From positions 14,579,221-14,643,220 of the forward strand of contig CM055097.1 of NCBI GenBank assembly GCA_029204225.1: a stretch of DNA of 64,000 nucleotides, in the 5' to 3' direction. This DNA comes from Diphasiastrum complanatum (taxonomy: Eukaryota > Streptophyta > Lycopodiopsida > Lycopodiales > Lycopodiaceae). Each line of letters begins with the position of its first letter. The first letter of the stretch is position 1. Both the position numbers and the translations under genes were made by a program. This document shows positions 63,956 through 64,000 of the stretch, piece after piece. The notes beneath the pieces were generated by a model. The model was not told where the DNA came from. It made no database searches and saw only the letters and a program-made list of their open reading frames with translations.

Positions 63956-64000
63956 GTGTACCAAAATAGCCAAAATCCGTTTCATGCTAGATTTTGTAGT

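Overview
The window looks like nuclear DNA from a land plant with a large, repeat-rich genome. The evidence is GT-AG introns up to about 10 kb, plant-type Ty1/copia and Ty3/gypsy retrotransposons with initiator-tRNA-Met primer sites (TGGTATCAGAGC), LINE remnants and long GA microsatellites. I cannot fix the lineage. The LINE and gypsy types would fit a non-flowering vascular plant as well as an angiosperm.

Positions 1-23,250 hold the one host gene I can support. It is an 11-exon minus-strand gene (coding span 22,451 to 1,717, 823 codons) for a WAC/DDT/WSD-domain protein of the plant family that partners ISWI chromatin remodellers. All exon phases close. Introns 2 (6.4 kb) and 8 (10.5 kb) are filled with transposons. 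Intron 8 carries a decayed Ty3 element whose pol is split by a small multi-LTR TRIM element (5,685-6,349), a second Ty3 integrase fragment, and a complete 3.0-kb non-autonomous copia element (9,781-12,795) with a 5-bp target-site duplication. Intron 2 carries LINE, copia, BED-finger (hAT-like) and Ty3 fragments.

The most unusual object is the TRIM at 5,685-6,349. It has three ~144-bp LTRs and two 116-bp internal units. Each LTR contains a tRNA-like sequence with both Pol III promoter boxes and a mostly paired cloverleaf. The element has a Met primer site, a polypurine tract and a GTCTG duplication, and no run of four T on its plus strand. It resembles the Cassandra TRIM family, which carries 5S rRNA sequence in its LTR, but here the passenger is tRNA-like.

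Positions 24-39 kb are nested retroelement debris: copia integrase and RT fragments, a 2.9-3.0-kb direct repeat carrying Ty3 gag (26,038-29,030 and 31,423-34,345), a 25-bp minisatellite leading into gag, an inverted gag half, a possible cytochrome P450 scrap and a copia LTR. Positions 39.9-45.4 kb are dominated by GA arrays, a LINE ORF1-like remnant and short tandem repeats. Positions 45.4-47.8 kb hold a copia element with a long gag frame and a deleted pol. Positions 50.6-57 kb hold Ty3 RNase H/integrase remnants, two unrecognised open frames, a probable LTR, and a 580-codon frame broken by six TAG and one TGA but no frameshift. Positions 58-64 kb hold GA arrays, a minus-oriented LTR with a primer site, a pair of foldback MITEs and a possible CACTA terminus.

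Apart from the host gene, nearly every coding segment is a transposon gene or its remnant.
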